A stretch of DNA of 34,083 nucleotides from Methanobacteriota archaeon (GTDB lineage Archaea > Thermoplasmatota > Poseidoniia > Poseidoniales > Poseidoniaceae): NCBI GenBank assembly GCA_002726495.1, contig PBTH01000017.1, positions 1 through 34,083 of the forward strand. The letters run 5' to 3'. A program made the translations under genes and the position numbers. This document shows positions 1 through 9,127 of this stretch, in pieces. The notes under the pieces are model-generated. The model was not told where the DNA came from. It ran no database searches and worked only from the letters and a program-made list of their open reading frames with translations. Each line of letters begins with the position of its first letter. Positions within the stretch are counted from its first letter, which is position 1.

Positions 1-1445
1 CCCGTAGATGAAAGCGACGCACGCATTTTTTCTGACCGAGAACCTGCCTCTTCAGCATATCGATTGGTAATGTGCAGGCCATAGGATACACCTAAAGCAA
101 GTAAAATCGGACCAACAATAATCACCGTCATCGTGACTTCATAATTTGTCGCCCCAATGAGTCCTAAAGTCCAAAACACAGCACATAAAGTTGGCAAACC
201 AGCAATAATAAGCACCTTTAGACCTTGAATGGGGCGCATACCTGTCAATCCAGCTTGCAATAGGTCAGAGTGGAAAACAAACAATCCAATCGCAACCAAA
301 ATTACGGCCATCGGGAAAATTTCCCAAAACAAACGGAATGAAAATTCAGTTACTGCATTTGTAATAGGAACCGGCCCGGTCAGCACCATGGAAAGTCCTA
401 GATCATCCCAATTGCACAAACTGTTGTCAGCTGGTGCCCCATTGTCATCGAATTCACAAGGACGTTCTTTTGAAGAGATGTTGTCAAGAATGAACTGAGT
501 ATCTGCGATGATGTCTTTTGCAGGTCGCTCTTCCGTGACCGCAATGGCCATGATAGCCCGATCCAACAAACCGTCGGGACCACCATCTTCCCCTCCAGTA
601 ATGTCCCTTGCAAGTTTGTTCAACCCAGAACTTGGTGAGCCATCTTCCTCGTACATCTCTTCAATGACGAGGTCAATCGTAGTTTGACTTGGAATTTCGT
701 AAGAACCTCCAAACTGCTCGTCAGTAAGCTCCAATGCATCGTTCAATTGTTCGGCCAGACCAGCCGTTGCGCAATTTTCTTGTCCGGTGGCACAGCCAAG
801 ATTGCCCGCTTCAGTCACCAATGCTTCACGAATTCTCGGAGCACTTGAATTCACTTCCTTGAGTACCGTTGAAAGAGAAAGAATGTAAATAACGTCATCC
901 GAGTCATCCGAGAGATATGGATTGAGAATATTTTCTACATAACTGATTTCTTGTAAAATTCGTTGGTCTGTAATGTTTTGATTATCAGATTCAATGTATA
1001 CAACCATCACGTTCGTGGACCAATCTTCTTCCACCTTGCCCAGCAGTTCAGCTACCTTGCTTCCATCCGGAAGGTAGACTTCCATATCGCCATTGACGTT
1101 GAGTGCTGGGTTATTGGGGTCATCATCAAACCGAGTATCATCAAGGAATCCCGATTGAGTGACAAAATACACTGTTAGTAAAAGGAATACCAACACAGTT
1201 GGAATTGGGAAGCGAGTAATCGCACCGGTTGCTCCAGATTTTTGCCACTCTCGTTTCATTCGTTTGGGTGCTTCAAGGACTGCATCCATTCCTCGTTTTG
1301 AATCAATAGTTTTGAGTTGGTTAACGACTTGATTCCGCAAATTTCGCATTTTTTCGGCACTTGATTTGCGGCCGTTGGGAGGGGGTGTAGATTTGTCACT
1401 ATCGGCCAAATTATTCACCCCTTGGTTAAGCGAGGCGCCCTTCAT
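1..1445 (-). CDS. RND-superfamily membrane protein (MMPL/SecDF-like), N-terminal part, cut by window start
   Basis: I translated the minus strand from the ATG at 1445; it stays open for 481 codons to the window edge, so the C-terminal part is missing. A polar, basic N-terminus (about residues 1-78) precedes a membrane segment near 79-97. A large extracytoplasmic domain follows to about residue 375, then a cluster of membrane helices. The last helices contain a GVSYGLHITNRY stretch, which resembles transmembrane segment 4 of archaeal 'predicted exporters of the RND superfamily'. Proteins of this type use ion gradients to move lipids or other molecules across the membrane; the substrate cannot be told from sequence. 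The start has a weak AAGG upstream; an in-frame GTG nine codons later is an alternative. It is divergent from valS. Confidence 0.8.
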   Translation of the reverse strand, partial: MKGASLNQGVNNLADSDKSTPPPNGRKSSAEKMRNLRNQVVNQLKTIDSKRGMDAVLEAPKRMKREWQKSGATGAITRFPIPTVLVFLLLTVYFVTQSGFLDDTRFDDDPNNPALNVNGDMEVYLPDGSKVAELLGKVEEDWSTNVMVVYIESDNQNITDQRILQEISYVENILNPYLSDDSDDVIYILSLSTVLKEVNSSAPRIREALVTEAGNLGCATGQENCATAGLAEQLNDALELTDEQFGGSYEIPSQTTIDLVIEEMYEEDGSPSSGLNKLARDITGGEDGGPDGLLDRAIMAIAVTEERPAKDIIADTQFILDNISSKERPCEFDDNGAPADNSLCNWDDLGLSMVLTGPVPITNAVTEFSFRLFWEIFPMAVILVAIGLFVFHSDLLQAGLTGMRPIQGLKVLIIAGLPTLCAVFWTLGLIGATNYEVTMTVIIVGPILLALGVSYGLHITNRYAEEAGSRSEKMRASLSST

Positions 1446-1581
1446 TCAAAGCCTTAATCCCCTATTGATGACATTGAATCCATTATCGTTTTCTAAAAAA
1501 TGATGCGAGGGTTTCAAATGAGGAGCAGTACAGCGCCGTTTGGACCCACTTCACTTACTGAGTCGGGGCCAGGTGAGGCAC

Positions 1582-4074
1582 ATGCCATCTCCAGCATTAC
1601 CAGAAAAACGTTGGTCAATTGACCTAGAAAAAAGCATACAAGAAGCCCATTACGCTGATAATGCTCTGTACACAAAACGCTATGGTTTCAATCCCAATTC
1701 AGACAAAGAAGTGTTTGTTATCGACACGCCCCCGCCCTACCCGTCAGGCACTTGGCACATCGGTGCTGTAGCTCAATATTCCATGATTGACGTGCTTGCA
1801 AGAAGCCAGCGACTCATTGGAAAAGAGGTATACTTTCCATGGGGTGTTGACCGAAATGGAATCAACATTGAATTCGTTGTTGAAAAAAATACCAAAAGGA
1901 AAATGAAAACCTATGACCGTGCTGAGTTCTTAGAACTCTGCAGGACCACCATTGAAACATTTACTGAAGCGATGCGCCATACTGCAAAGCGAGTCGGGTT
2001 GTCATGTGATTTCAGCCGAGAATATCTTACTGACGCTCCGGACTACAGAAGCGTAACACAATCCATTTTCGTTGAATTGTTCAAAAAAGGAGACATTGTT
2101 GAAGACCTTAGACCCAACATCTACGATCCGGTAGAGGGAACGACCATCGCTGATGCTGAAGTCGAACGACTTCCAAGAAAAACAAAACTTGTTGATGTGA
2201 AATGGATATGTGAAGACGGTACTGAATTGGTCATCTCAACGACTCGTCCTGAGATGATTTGCGCTTGTGGAGTCATCGTTGTTCATCCAGACGACGAACG
2301 ATACAGCCACCTTGTTGGTCAAAAGGTCAACTTGCCCCTTGAAACCGTTGGTCGGGAAAAAAGCGTTCAAATCATGACGCATCCATCCGTAAAGTCGGAC
2401 TTTGGAACTGGAATTTTGATGGTTTGTTCATTTGGAGATCAAAACGACGTTGCCGTTTTCAGAGAACTCGGCCTCGCTCCATTCCAAGCCATTGACTTGG
2501 ATGGGAAGATGACAGCCGTTGCTGGGCCATTTGCGGGAATGAAGGTCATTGAAGCCCGCCATGCTGCCATTGAGATGCTAGAATCTCAAGGAAATCTTGT
2601 GCAAGCCGTTGAGCGGGACCAGGACATTCCTGTTTCCGAACGAGGAAAGAATCCCGTTGAAATCATTCTACTCAAGGAATGGTATGTTCGTCAAACCCAC
2701 ATCCAGGACAAGATGAGAGAGCACATTGAGGAAATTGAATTTCATCCACCTCGTAATCGACAATTTCTGCTGGATTGGATGGATAACATCAGTATCGATT
2801 GGCCCATCAGTCGACGACGATGGTACCACACAGAGATACCCATATGGTACAGTGAAGATGAAACAAAGGTGGTTGTGCCTCCAGCAGGCAGTTATGTTCA
2901 ACCGTGGAAAGAAAATCCTCCTGCAGGAAGTCGCGTGTTGGACCGAACAACACGAGAAGACCTCGGCGGATACCACGAACTCAAAGACGGTCTCGGAGCA
3001 ATTAGCGGGGAAGAAAAGGTCTTTGACACATGGATGGATTCATCCAACTCCAACCTATTCGTGAGCGGATACCTCAACCACCCTGAAGTGTTTGAGAAGG
3101 CATTCCCCACAGCTCTAAGGCCACAAGGCAAGGAAATTGTACGCACCTGGCTCTATTATACACTTCTCAAATCAACATTGGTGCTTGATAAACCAGGGTT
3201 CCAACATGTCTGGATTGACGGCTTGGGAATGGATCCTTGGGGACGTAAAATGAGTAAATCTCTGGGCAACGGGATTGATGCCGATTCTGTTCTTGAATGT
3301 GGAGCGGGCGGCAGAACCGGTTCATGGAAGGTCAAAGGGCCCGACAAGACAGTAAGTTTGCGAGCCAACAAAATTGGAAGCGAATGTTTCAGATTGTGGA
3401 AAGCATGTGATGCACAAGTGGGTGATGATTTCCATATTAATCCCGAAGAAATTGAAAAGAAGTATTTCGGAGTCCTCACAAAATTGTTCAATGTTGCTCG
3501 ATTTGCTTCTCAGTTTGAGATACCCAGTAATCTGGATGAAGAGCCAGAACATTTGGAACCAGAAGACCGATGGATTCTTGCTGAATTTCAAAACACAATG
3601 AATACTGTACAACGATCGTGGAGCGACTTGGACATTTATACTGCAACCCAATCACTGAAAACATTTGGAACCGGGTTACTACCAAGCCATTACCTCGAGA
3701 TGGTCAAATCCCGTCTGTACGATGACGATGTTGCTGCTGCTTGGACTCTCCACCGTGTTGTTCGGGACTTTATGGCCGCCTTTAGCCCGGTATGTCCATT
3801 CTTCACCCACCACATCTCACAAACAGTGTACGGTGCATCCGCAGTTGATGTTGACCGATTCCCATCAGAAGCATATTCTGCAGTTGCCTCGGGTACTGAA
3901 GAAGGAAAAAGACTCTGCAACCTCTCTAGCAAGATTCAAGAATTCAACGGAGCGGTTTGGGGAGCCAAGAAAGAATCTGGAACGTCCCTCAATCAACCCA
4001 TAGAGGGCATTGAAATTCCGCAAGAACTCGCTGAATTCTCACACACCCTGACGCAGATGCACAAATTGGAGTAA
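1582..4074 (+). CDS. valS: Valyl-tRNA synthetase
   Basis: Class I aminoacyl-tRNA synthetase that charges tRNA-Val, about 830 residues. The N-terminus carries the archaeal-style DTPPPYPSGTWHIGA signature in place of the usual HIGH/HIGN. Further on are the CP1 editing region, an ISRRRWYHTEIPIWY tract, DTWMDSSNS and an intact KMSKSLGN loop, followed by a helical anticodon-binding region. I chose the ATG at 1582 because AGGTGAGG lies just upstream; an in-frame TTG at 1540 would add 14 residues but lacks a good ribosome binding site. The reading frame is unbroken. The stop lies one base from the end of convergent dinB. The last residue of the HIGH motif is Ala, which is unusual (see findings). Confidence 0.93.
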   Translation: MPSPALPEKRWSIDLEKSIQEAHYADNALYTKRYGFNPNSDKEVFVIDTPPPYPSGTWHIGAVAQYSMIDVLARSQRLIGKEVYFPWGVDRNGINIEFVVEKNTKRKMKTYDRAEFLELCRTTIETFTEAMRHTAKRVGLSCDFSREYLTDAPDYRSVTQSIFVELFKKGDIVEDLRPNIYDPVEGTTIADAEVERLPRKTKLVDVKWICEDGTELVISTTRPEMICACGVIVVHPDDERYSHLVGQKVNLPLETVGREKSVQIMTHPSVKSDFGTGILMVCSFGDQNDVAVFRELGLAPFQAIDLDGKMTAVAGPFAGMKVIEARHAAIEMLESQGNLVQAVERDQDIPVSERGKNPVEIILLKEWYVRQTHIQDKMREHIEEIEFHPPRNRQFLLDWMDNISIDWPISRRRWYHTEIPIWYSEDETKVVVPPAGSYVQPWKENPPAGSRVLDRTTREDLGGYHELKDGLGAISGEEKVFDTWMDSSNSNLFVSGYLNHPEVFEKAFPTALRPQGKEIVRTWLYYTLLKSTLVLDKPGFQHVWIDGLGMDPWGRKMSKSLGNGIDADSVLECGAGGRTGSWKVKGPDKTVSLRANKIGSECFRLWKACDAQVGDDFHINPEEIEKKYFGVLTKLFNVARFASQFEIPSNLDEEPEHLEPEDRWILAEFQNTMNTVQRSWSDLDIYTATQSLKTFGTGLLPSHYLEMVKSRLYDDDVAAAWTLHRVVRDFMAAFSPVCPFFTHHISQTVYGASAVDVDRFPSEAYSAVASGTEEGKRLCNLSSKIQEFNGAVWGAKKESGTSLNQPIEGIEIPQELAEFSHTLTQMHKLE

Positions 4075-4075
4075 G

Positions 4076-5206
4076 TCATTCCTCTTCCTGAAACAACATC
4101 ATCTGTTTTGATGGCGGAATCTCTAACTGCCCCAATCGAAATCCGATGAGGCGAACCGAAGCTGACGAATCAACGTTCATGGCAAACAGTTGGCGAGCGA
4201 GACGTAGGAACACACCCTCGTCGTCCATAGCCACCGTGATGCTCTTCCCAGATGTATGGGTTTCAAATCCAGTATAACGTATCTTAACTTCACCAAGTCT
4301 ACCCGAAACACCAAGTTCTTGTGCACGTTTCATCACAAGGTTGACGAGAATTTCCAACTGATGCATCACAGATTCATGGTCACTTTGGTCAATTTCAAAC
4401 GTATGTTCTTTTCCGATGGATTTCCTGCTTCGAATCGGACTAACCTCAGTACTGCTCTCACCTTCAACGACTTTTTTGAGCCAAGACGAAAAACGCTCGC
4501 CAGCAATTCGGGCCAAAGCCAATTCACCGAGTTCATACGCCTCATCAACGGTGGTAAGGCCCCATTCAGCAAGTTGAGTTGCTCGCTTGGGTCCGATTCC
4601 CGGCACTTCACGTATTGAGCGTCCTGAAAAAAAATCTTGGACTTCATCGGGCATTATTCGGAAAATGCCTTTCGGTTTTCGCTCCTCACTGCCCATCTTT
4701 GCAAGAATTCTTGTCGGCCCGATTCCAAACGATGCGGATAAATTGAGTTCATTTTCTATGTCGCTCTGAAGATTTCTTGCCAAAGCGAGAGCTCTATCCC
4801 AATCACCATCCACCTCCGAAGTCACATCAAGATAGGCTTCATCGATGCTTGCTTTTTCAAAAATTGAACACGATCGTTTCAGAATTGCCATCACTTTACG
4901 ACTTGCTCTTGAATACAAACCACGAGTTCCCGAAATGTACAATGCTGTCCCAAACGGTGCACCAGGACAACGCCGCCACGCCTCTGAAATAGGCATTGCA
5001 GACCTCACACCGTACACTCGAGCTGCGTAATTGCATGTTGAAACAATCCCCCTACCTCGTCCCTGTTTCGGGTCTGAACCAATAATCAACGGAATTTCAT
5101 CATCAAAGCCATGGTGAAGCACCTCAACAGCAGCAAAAAACGCATCAAGGTCACAATGAATTAAAATTTTATTTGAGGTAGAATTGTTCTCATCCACCCT
5201 TACCAC
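4076..5206 (-). CDS. dinB: Y-family DNA polymerase IV (DinB/Dpo4-like)
   Basis: Translesion DNA polymerase of 376 residues. The palm-domain metal ligands are visible: Asp19/Asp21 in HCDLDAFFAAVE and Asp122/Glu123 in KASIDEAYLDV. The STCNYAARVYGVRSAMP tract, a helix-hairpin-helix thumb (REVPGIGPKRATQLAEWG) and a little-finger domain follow. The C-terminus ends in KQMMLFQEEE, which resembles a sliding-clamp binding peptide. The listed start is a GTG; a second in-frame GTG lies three codons later, and the conserved core begins about 12 residues in, so the exact start is uncertain. It is co-directional with the serA-like gene 61 bp upstream and convergent with valS. Confidence 0.93.
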   Translation of the reverse strand: MVRVDENNSTSNKILIHCDLDAFFAAVEVLHHGFDDEIPLIIGSDPKQGRGRGIVSTCNYAARVYGVRSAMPISEAWRRCPGAPFGTALYISGTRGLYSRASRKVMAILKRSCSIFEKASIDEAYLDVTSEVDGDWDRALALARNLQSDIENELNLSASFGIGPTRILAKMGSEERKPKGIFRIMPDEVQDFFSGRSIREVPGIGPKRATQLAEWGLTTVDEAYELGELALARIAGERFSSWLKKVVEGESSTEVSPIRSRKSIGKEHTFEIDQSDHESVMHQLEILVNLVMKRAQELGVSGRLGEVKIRYTGFETHTSGKSITVAMDDEGVFLRLARQLFAMNVDSSASVRLIGFRLGQLEIPPSKQMMLFQEEE

Positions 5207-5267
5207 AACCCAGAATGTGCGTCAAAGGTGTTTGAACTTGTCCATGAAATAACGAAACATTAGCGTG

Positions 5268-6251
5268 TTACAAATATTGACGGTTGACGGTGAAATCACA
5301 ATCATTTCCATCAAGAACCGTCATGATGTTCGCAACGATGTCCGTACCAACTCTGGCTTGCGCTTCAATGGTTGCAGCACCGACATGAGGGGTACCATGG
5401 AAGTTCATCATCTGAAGCAATGGATGGTCTGGGGAAACGGGTTCATTTTCAAAGACATCAAGGGCTGCTGAGGTTAAATCACCGGACTTGAGTGCGCCCG
5501 TAACTGCATCTTCATCAACGATGCCTCCACGAGCACAATTGATGATATGGTTGCCACATTTCGAACCGTCTCTACCAATCCGTGGCATCATTGAAATTCG
5601 CTCCGCATTCACAAGATGGTAGGTTTCATCCGTCAAGTTGCAATGAATGGAAATGTGAGTGCAATTTGAAAAAAGGGCATCAACGGTCTTATGCAATCTT
5701 GTGTTTTTTGATTTGGCAATCTTAGGTGGGAGATATGGGTCATAGGCATGAACTTCCATTCCAAGTGCTTGGGCAACATCACCCACGGATTGCGCAATCC
5801 TTCCAAACCCGATCAGTCCAAGCGATTTGCCAAAAAGTTCAGAGCCTTTTAGAGCTTTTTTCTCCCACAGACCTTGCCTCAAACCACGGTCAGCTCTAGG
5901 AATGTGACGTATTGATGCAAGAAGGTGGCCAAGGGTTAGTTCTACAACGGATTGTGTACTTGCCCTTGGAGCATTGACCACAGCGATTCCGGCAGTTCCT
6001 GCAGCCTCAAGATCGATGTTATCAACACCAACACCAGCACGACCAATGACTTTCAAGCGGCTACCTGATGAACGGATTACATCGCCGGTTAGTTTCGTCG
6101 CACTGCGAACAATGATAGCATCAAATTTAGCCAATGCACCGTCCAACAAATTCTGAGGAGAAATTGATGCTGCGATTACTTCATGACCCGCTTTTTCAAG
6201 CATGAGAACTGCTTTTTCATCCATTCCATCTGTAACCGCAATTCTCGCCAT
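5268..6251 (-). CDS. serA: D-3-phosphoglycerate dehydrogenase-like 2-hydroxyacid dehydrogenase
   Basis: NAD-dependent D-isomer 2-hydroxyacid dehydrogenase of 327 residues, most likely catalysing the first step of serine synthesis (3-phosphoglycerate to phosphohydroxypyruvate). Visible features are the RAGVGVDNIDLEAA tract, the NAD-binding GLIGFGRIAQ loop near 145-154, and the catalytic triad Arg241 (CARGGIVDE), Glu270 (ENEPVSP) and His289 (GTPHVGA). It is a short form: the protein ends after the catalytic fold, so there is no C-terminal ACT or ASB regulatory domain and serine feedback through ACT is not expected. A different 2-hydroxyacid substrate cannot be excluded. It is divergent from the membrane protein at 6353. 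Confidence 0.85.
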   Translation of the reverse strand: MARIAVTDGMDEKAVLMLEKAGHEVIAASISPQNLLDGALAKFDAIIVRSATKLTGDVIRSSGSRLKVIGRAGVGVDNIDLEAAGTAGIAVVNAPRASTQSVVELTLGHLLASIRHIPRADRGLRQGLWEKKALKGSELFGKSLGLIGFGRIAQSVGDVAQALGMEVHAYDPYLPPKIAKSKNTRLHKTVDALFSNCTHISIHCNLTDETYHLVNAERISMMPRIGRDGSKCGNHIINCARGGIVDEDAVTGALKSGDLTSAALDVFENEPVSPDHPLLQMMNFHGTPHVGAATIEAQARVGTDIVANIMTVLDGNDCDFTVNRQYL

Positions 6252-6268
6252 GACTCCGCTTTCTCAAG

Positions 6269-6286
6269 GAAGGTGGATGAACCTTC
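6269..6286. promoter_or_regulatory. Short inverted repeat between divergent serA-like gene and membrane protein gene
   Basis: GAAGGT and ACCTTC form a perfect 6-bp inverted repeat separated by 6 bases. It lies just upstream of the serA-like start and about 70 bp before the divergent gene. It is a possible operator, but 6-bp arms can easily occur by chance. Confidence 0.25.
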
Positions 6287-6352
6287 GGTTTATTGAAATT
6301 TGAACCATGGCTTTCAAACACCCCTAGCCCTTCGCCATATTGAGGCTGGACT

Positions 6353-7504
6353 ATGGCGACCGATGTAGAAGCCTTACTTTGGGGAGCGGGAATTCTCGCT
6401 CTTCCACTCATCATGGCCCTACCAATGCGGCTTGCATGGCAAATTTGGGTGGGTATTGGGCACGAAGTATCCGAATACCGAACCATTGTTCGCCAAATTG
6501 TTGATTCCGGCCATCAAGTTTCTTCGTTTTCTCAAACATTGGATGATATTGCTCGTAATTTGCGAATCAGTCCCGCTAAACAGAGACTCATTGAAGCAGA
6601 ATTGCTTCATCCGCTAACGATCTCTCATTTTCTTCTTCTTCCGGCTTTACTGATTCTACCGTTAACAGCGATTATGGCTCTCCCAGTGGTTCTTATCGGA
6701 TTTCCTTTCATGCTCTTTGTTGAGTTCATACTGATTCGCAAGAAATTTCTCATCTCAGGCCTTAGGTACATAGAACGCATCATGCACTGGCAAATTATTC
6801 ACGTTCCAAAACCGCACAGAGGTACAAAGGAAAATGAAACTTCGATTACAGAATTTTCCCAGCACATTGAGCATTTCAATTATGTCCCGCAAGCCGCCTT
6901 TTTGGGACTTTTTGCATGGTTGATCGTACATTGGGTATTGAACCTTGAATCATGGACGATCGAGCTTATTGTATCGTCTCTCTTGTATATGGTGCTTCTA
7001 TCAATTCTTTCTGTGTTGAACACTGCGTTTGAAGCAGACCTTGTGTTCGTAGACCCTGCTAAAGGTCGTCTTGTACCGGTTGACCAGTGGCTTGAAGGCG
7101 TGCTCAATCCAATCGTCGGAATCGGATTGGTGTTTTTACTCGGACGTAATCTGCTTGAAGAATCAAGAAATATTGGAGGCAATGCTGTGCTGTTTGCTTC
7201 AGTTGTTTTGGCACTGATGTATGGGGCTGCTATCGTTGGAATCTCTTACAGATGGGGTTATTCTTCGTGGAGAGGAAGACGTGTGCGCAAAGAATTCCAA
7301 GAACAAGTGATCGAAACTCTCAATCCACTTAGTTACGATCTGACACGTTCAAAGGGCCGTATTGATTTCAACGTTAGAATGGGTATGGAAGAGCGACTCA
7401 ACATCATTGAAGAAACAAATGCTCAACAAATGTCGTTTGAAGACCTTCAAAACCTTCCATCGGGCACTTCTAAGGGCAAAGCACCCTCAAACCCATTGAA
7501 GTAA
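6353..7504 (+). CDS. Polytopic membrane protein, unknown function
   Basis: 383-residue integral membrane protein that I do not recognise. Hydrophobic segments occur near residues 8-30, 82-125 (probably two helices), 180-225 (two helices), 250-268 and 275-298. A polar loop of about 40 residues lies near 140-180, and a hydrophilic C-terminal tail of about 80 residues is probably cytoplasmic. No catalytic motif or metal-binding cluster stands out. The ATG is preceded by GAGG eleven bases upstream. An AT-rich TTTATTGAAATTT tract near 6290-6302 is a possible TATA element at a plausible distance. It is divergent from the serA-like gene and convergent with the MBL hydrolase. Confidence 0.8.
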   Translation: MATDVEALLWGAGILALPLIMALPMRLAWQIWVGIGHEVSEYRTIVRQIVDSGHQVSSFSQTLDDIARNLRISPAKQRLIEAELLHPLTISHFLLLPALLILPLTAIMALPVVLIGFPFMLFVEFILIRKKFLISGLRYIERIMHWQIIHVPKPHRGTKENETSITEFSQHIEHFNYVPQAAFLGLFAWLIVHWVLNLESWTIELIVSSLLYMVLLSILSVLNTAFEADLVFVDPAKGRLVPVDQWLEGVLNPIVGIGLVFLLGRNLLEESRNIGGNAVLFASVVLALMYGAAIVGISYRWGYSSWRGRRVRKEFQEQVIETLNPLSYDLTRSKGRIDFNVRMGMEERLNIIEETNAQQMSFEDLQNLPSGTSKGKAPSNPLK

Positions 7505-7507
7505 AGA

Positions 7508-8218
7508 TTAATCCATCCAAGGGATATGTTCTGGAATTTCTGCAAATAAGTTTGCAGGGACTGCCACCTTGATTTTCGAAACACCACCAAGTTTCTCGGC
7601 TGAAGCTATCTGCCATGATTTGAATGATTCAAAATCATCCATAAGAAGAATCGGATTATTGAGCATGTTCCATCCGAGTGCTTTCATTTCTGTACCCGGT
7701 GGCTCGTGACCAGAACAAACGATTGTTTCTTCCGAAAAACGTTCCAATACACTCAATGAATCCCAGTGAACATGCATCCGACCACCCGGCAGGTCATCTC
7801 TCCCAACACCACCCTCACCGTTGAACAAGAAATCCCCCGTCATCATGTATCCGGGGACATGGACAATCACCGAATCAGAAGTATGACCTGGACAATGATG
7901 AAATTGTATCGGAATGGAACCAAGCATCAACTTTTCTTCATCCTCTACATATCGATTTACCCCAAGACTGGAAGTTGACTTCCACATGACATAATCGCAT
8001 CCAAGTTGTTCTCTCAAAGTAAAGCAGGCAGTGATATGATCAGCGTGCATGTGCGATGCAATAGCATACTTCAATGTCAAACCGTCGGATTCCAGGCGTT
8101 GGATATAATTCTCAAGATAGTCATAAACTGGGTCAACGATGGCGGCCTCTCTGGTTTTTTCATCCACAATGATGTACGTCATTGCCCAAACTCCCTCATT
8201 CAATTGTTCAAAGAGCAT
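7508..8218 (-). CDS. MBL-fold metallo-hydrolase (glyoxalase II / persulfide dioxygenase-like)
   Basis: Metallo-beta-lactamase-fold enzyme of 236 residues. The metal-binding signature SHMHADHI (HxHxDH), a following GHTSDSV histidine, the bridging Asp in MTGDFLF and a C-terminal SGHEPPG histidine complete the dinuclear site. The GVGRDDLPGG tract resembles the GRTDF region of ETHE1-type persulfide dioxygenases and of hydroxyacylglutathione hydrolases. Substrate is therefore a thiol-related ester or persulfide by family inference only. No rhodanese domain is fused. The gene converges on the membrane protein at 6353, with three bases between stops. Confidence 0.8.
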   Translation of the reverse strand: MLFEQLNEGVWAMTYIIVDEKTREAAIVDPVYDYLENYIQRLESDGLTLKYAIASHMHADHITACFTLREQLGCDYVMWKSTSSLGVNRYVEDEEKLMLGSIPIQFHHCPGHTSDSVIVHVPGYMMTGDFLFNGEGGVGRDDLPGGRMHVHWDSLSVLERFSEETIVCSGHEPPGTEMKALGWNMLNNPILLMDDFESFKSWQIASAEKLGGVSKIKVAVPANLFAEIPEHIPWMD

Positions 8219-8373
8219 ATTTTGTGTGAACAGGAGGAGGGATTTGAACTTTGATACATGGATTCCTCCGATGTGTTGGATACTACGATGGACGGTATAG
8301 AAATTTGTAGCCCTTTGAACTTCATTTCGTTTTTACAAGTCTGTGAAACGAATCAACACATATACGAGGATTC

Positions 8374-9126
8374 ATGACCACCAATGTGTTGGACCAAAAC
8401 ATGCATCCCGACTCTGTCGTTTATCTCGAACACGATGGGAAGGTACTGCTTGTTGATGATTTGGGAAACGGCCCATGTTTGCCGACTAAAGGAAGAGATG
8501 ATGGGGGCGAAATACTACGCTTTCCGACCCCAAAAGAAGTGAAATCTTTGGGTATTGAATTTACAACCAAAATGTCACTATCAATTCGTTTTGATTCGGG
8601 GACTTATGAAGTAATCAAGGCCTATCCAAAGATTGGATGGCCGAAAGATTGGGCTTGGAAAGACGATTGTATTTCTGATGACTGTGTGCATCCTGTCGTT
8701 CGCGAATCTATCTATCGTTCACTTCATCGATTGGTGTCGAAAGTGATGATTCAAAATTCAGACGGCGACGTATTGATGGCCAAGGTCGAGCGTGGTCATT
8801 TTCATGGATTTTGGACACTTCCTGGGGGATATATGGACCATGACGAGCATCCAACAATAGGATGTGTTAGAGAGACTCTTGAAGAACTTGGACTGGATAT
8901 TGTTCTTGACTCATCTGAACCGATTATCACTCAAAGAATATTCAACAACGAAGGAATCTCATTCGTCTCATTCACGTACAGATCAACCTGGGATGGAATG
9001 CTTAGTGAATTGAATCTTCAAACGGAGGAGATCTCAGAGGCAAAATGGTTTGATGTTAGAGAGGCGCATGCTCAAGCAGTATCGTACTTTGACAAACAAG
9101 CCTTGAGAAGTATACTCAACGAGTAA
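8374..9126 (+). CDS. Nudix hydrolase with extra N-terminal domain
   Basis: 250-residue protein with a Nudix box at residues 152-174 (GYMDHDE, then RETLEELGL after seven residues), fitting GX5EX7REUXEEXGU apart from Thr at the first U position. It should cleave a nucleoside-diphosphate-linked substrate with a divalent metal; the substrate is unknown. About 120 residues precede the Nudix domain. They include VVYLEHDGKVLLVDD, which looks like the first strands of a degenerate second Nudix fold, and a Cys pair at DDCISDDC near 98-104. The ATG follows a GAGG ribosome binding site. It converges on alaS, with one base between the two genes. Confidence 0.85.
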   Translation: MTTNVLDQNMHPDSVVYLEHDGKVLLVDDLGNGPCLPTKGRDDGGEILRFPTPKEVKSLGIEFTTKMSLSIRFDSGTYEVIKAYPKIGWPKDWAWKDDCISDDCVHPVVRESIYRSLHRLVSKVMIQNSDGDVLMAKVERGHFHGFWTLPGGYMDHDEHPTIGCVRETLEELGLDIVLDSSEPIITQRIFNNEGISFVSFTYRSTWDGMLSELNLQTEEISEAKWFDVREAHAQAVSYFDKQALRSILNE

Positions 9127-9127
9127 A

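Noticed and set aside
1540..1581. Longer valS starting at a TTG
   Set aside because: The ATG at 1582 has a good ribosome binding site and the added 14 residues are not family-like.
8233..8269. Possible tRNA 3' half on the minus strand (AGTTCAAATCCC with flanking GGAGGA/TCCTCC)
   Set aside because: The T-loop sequence is present but the T stem does not pair, and there is no anticodon or D arm; probably chance.
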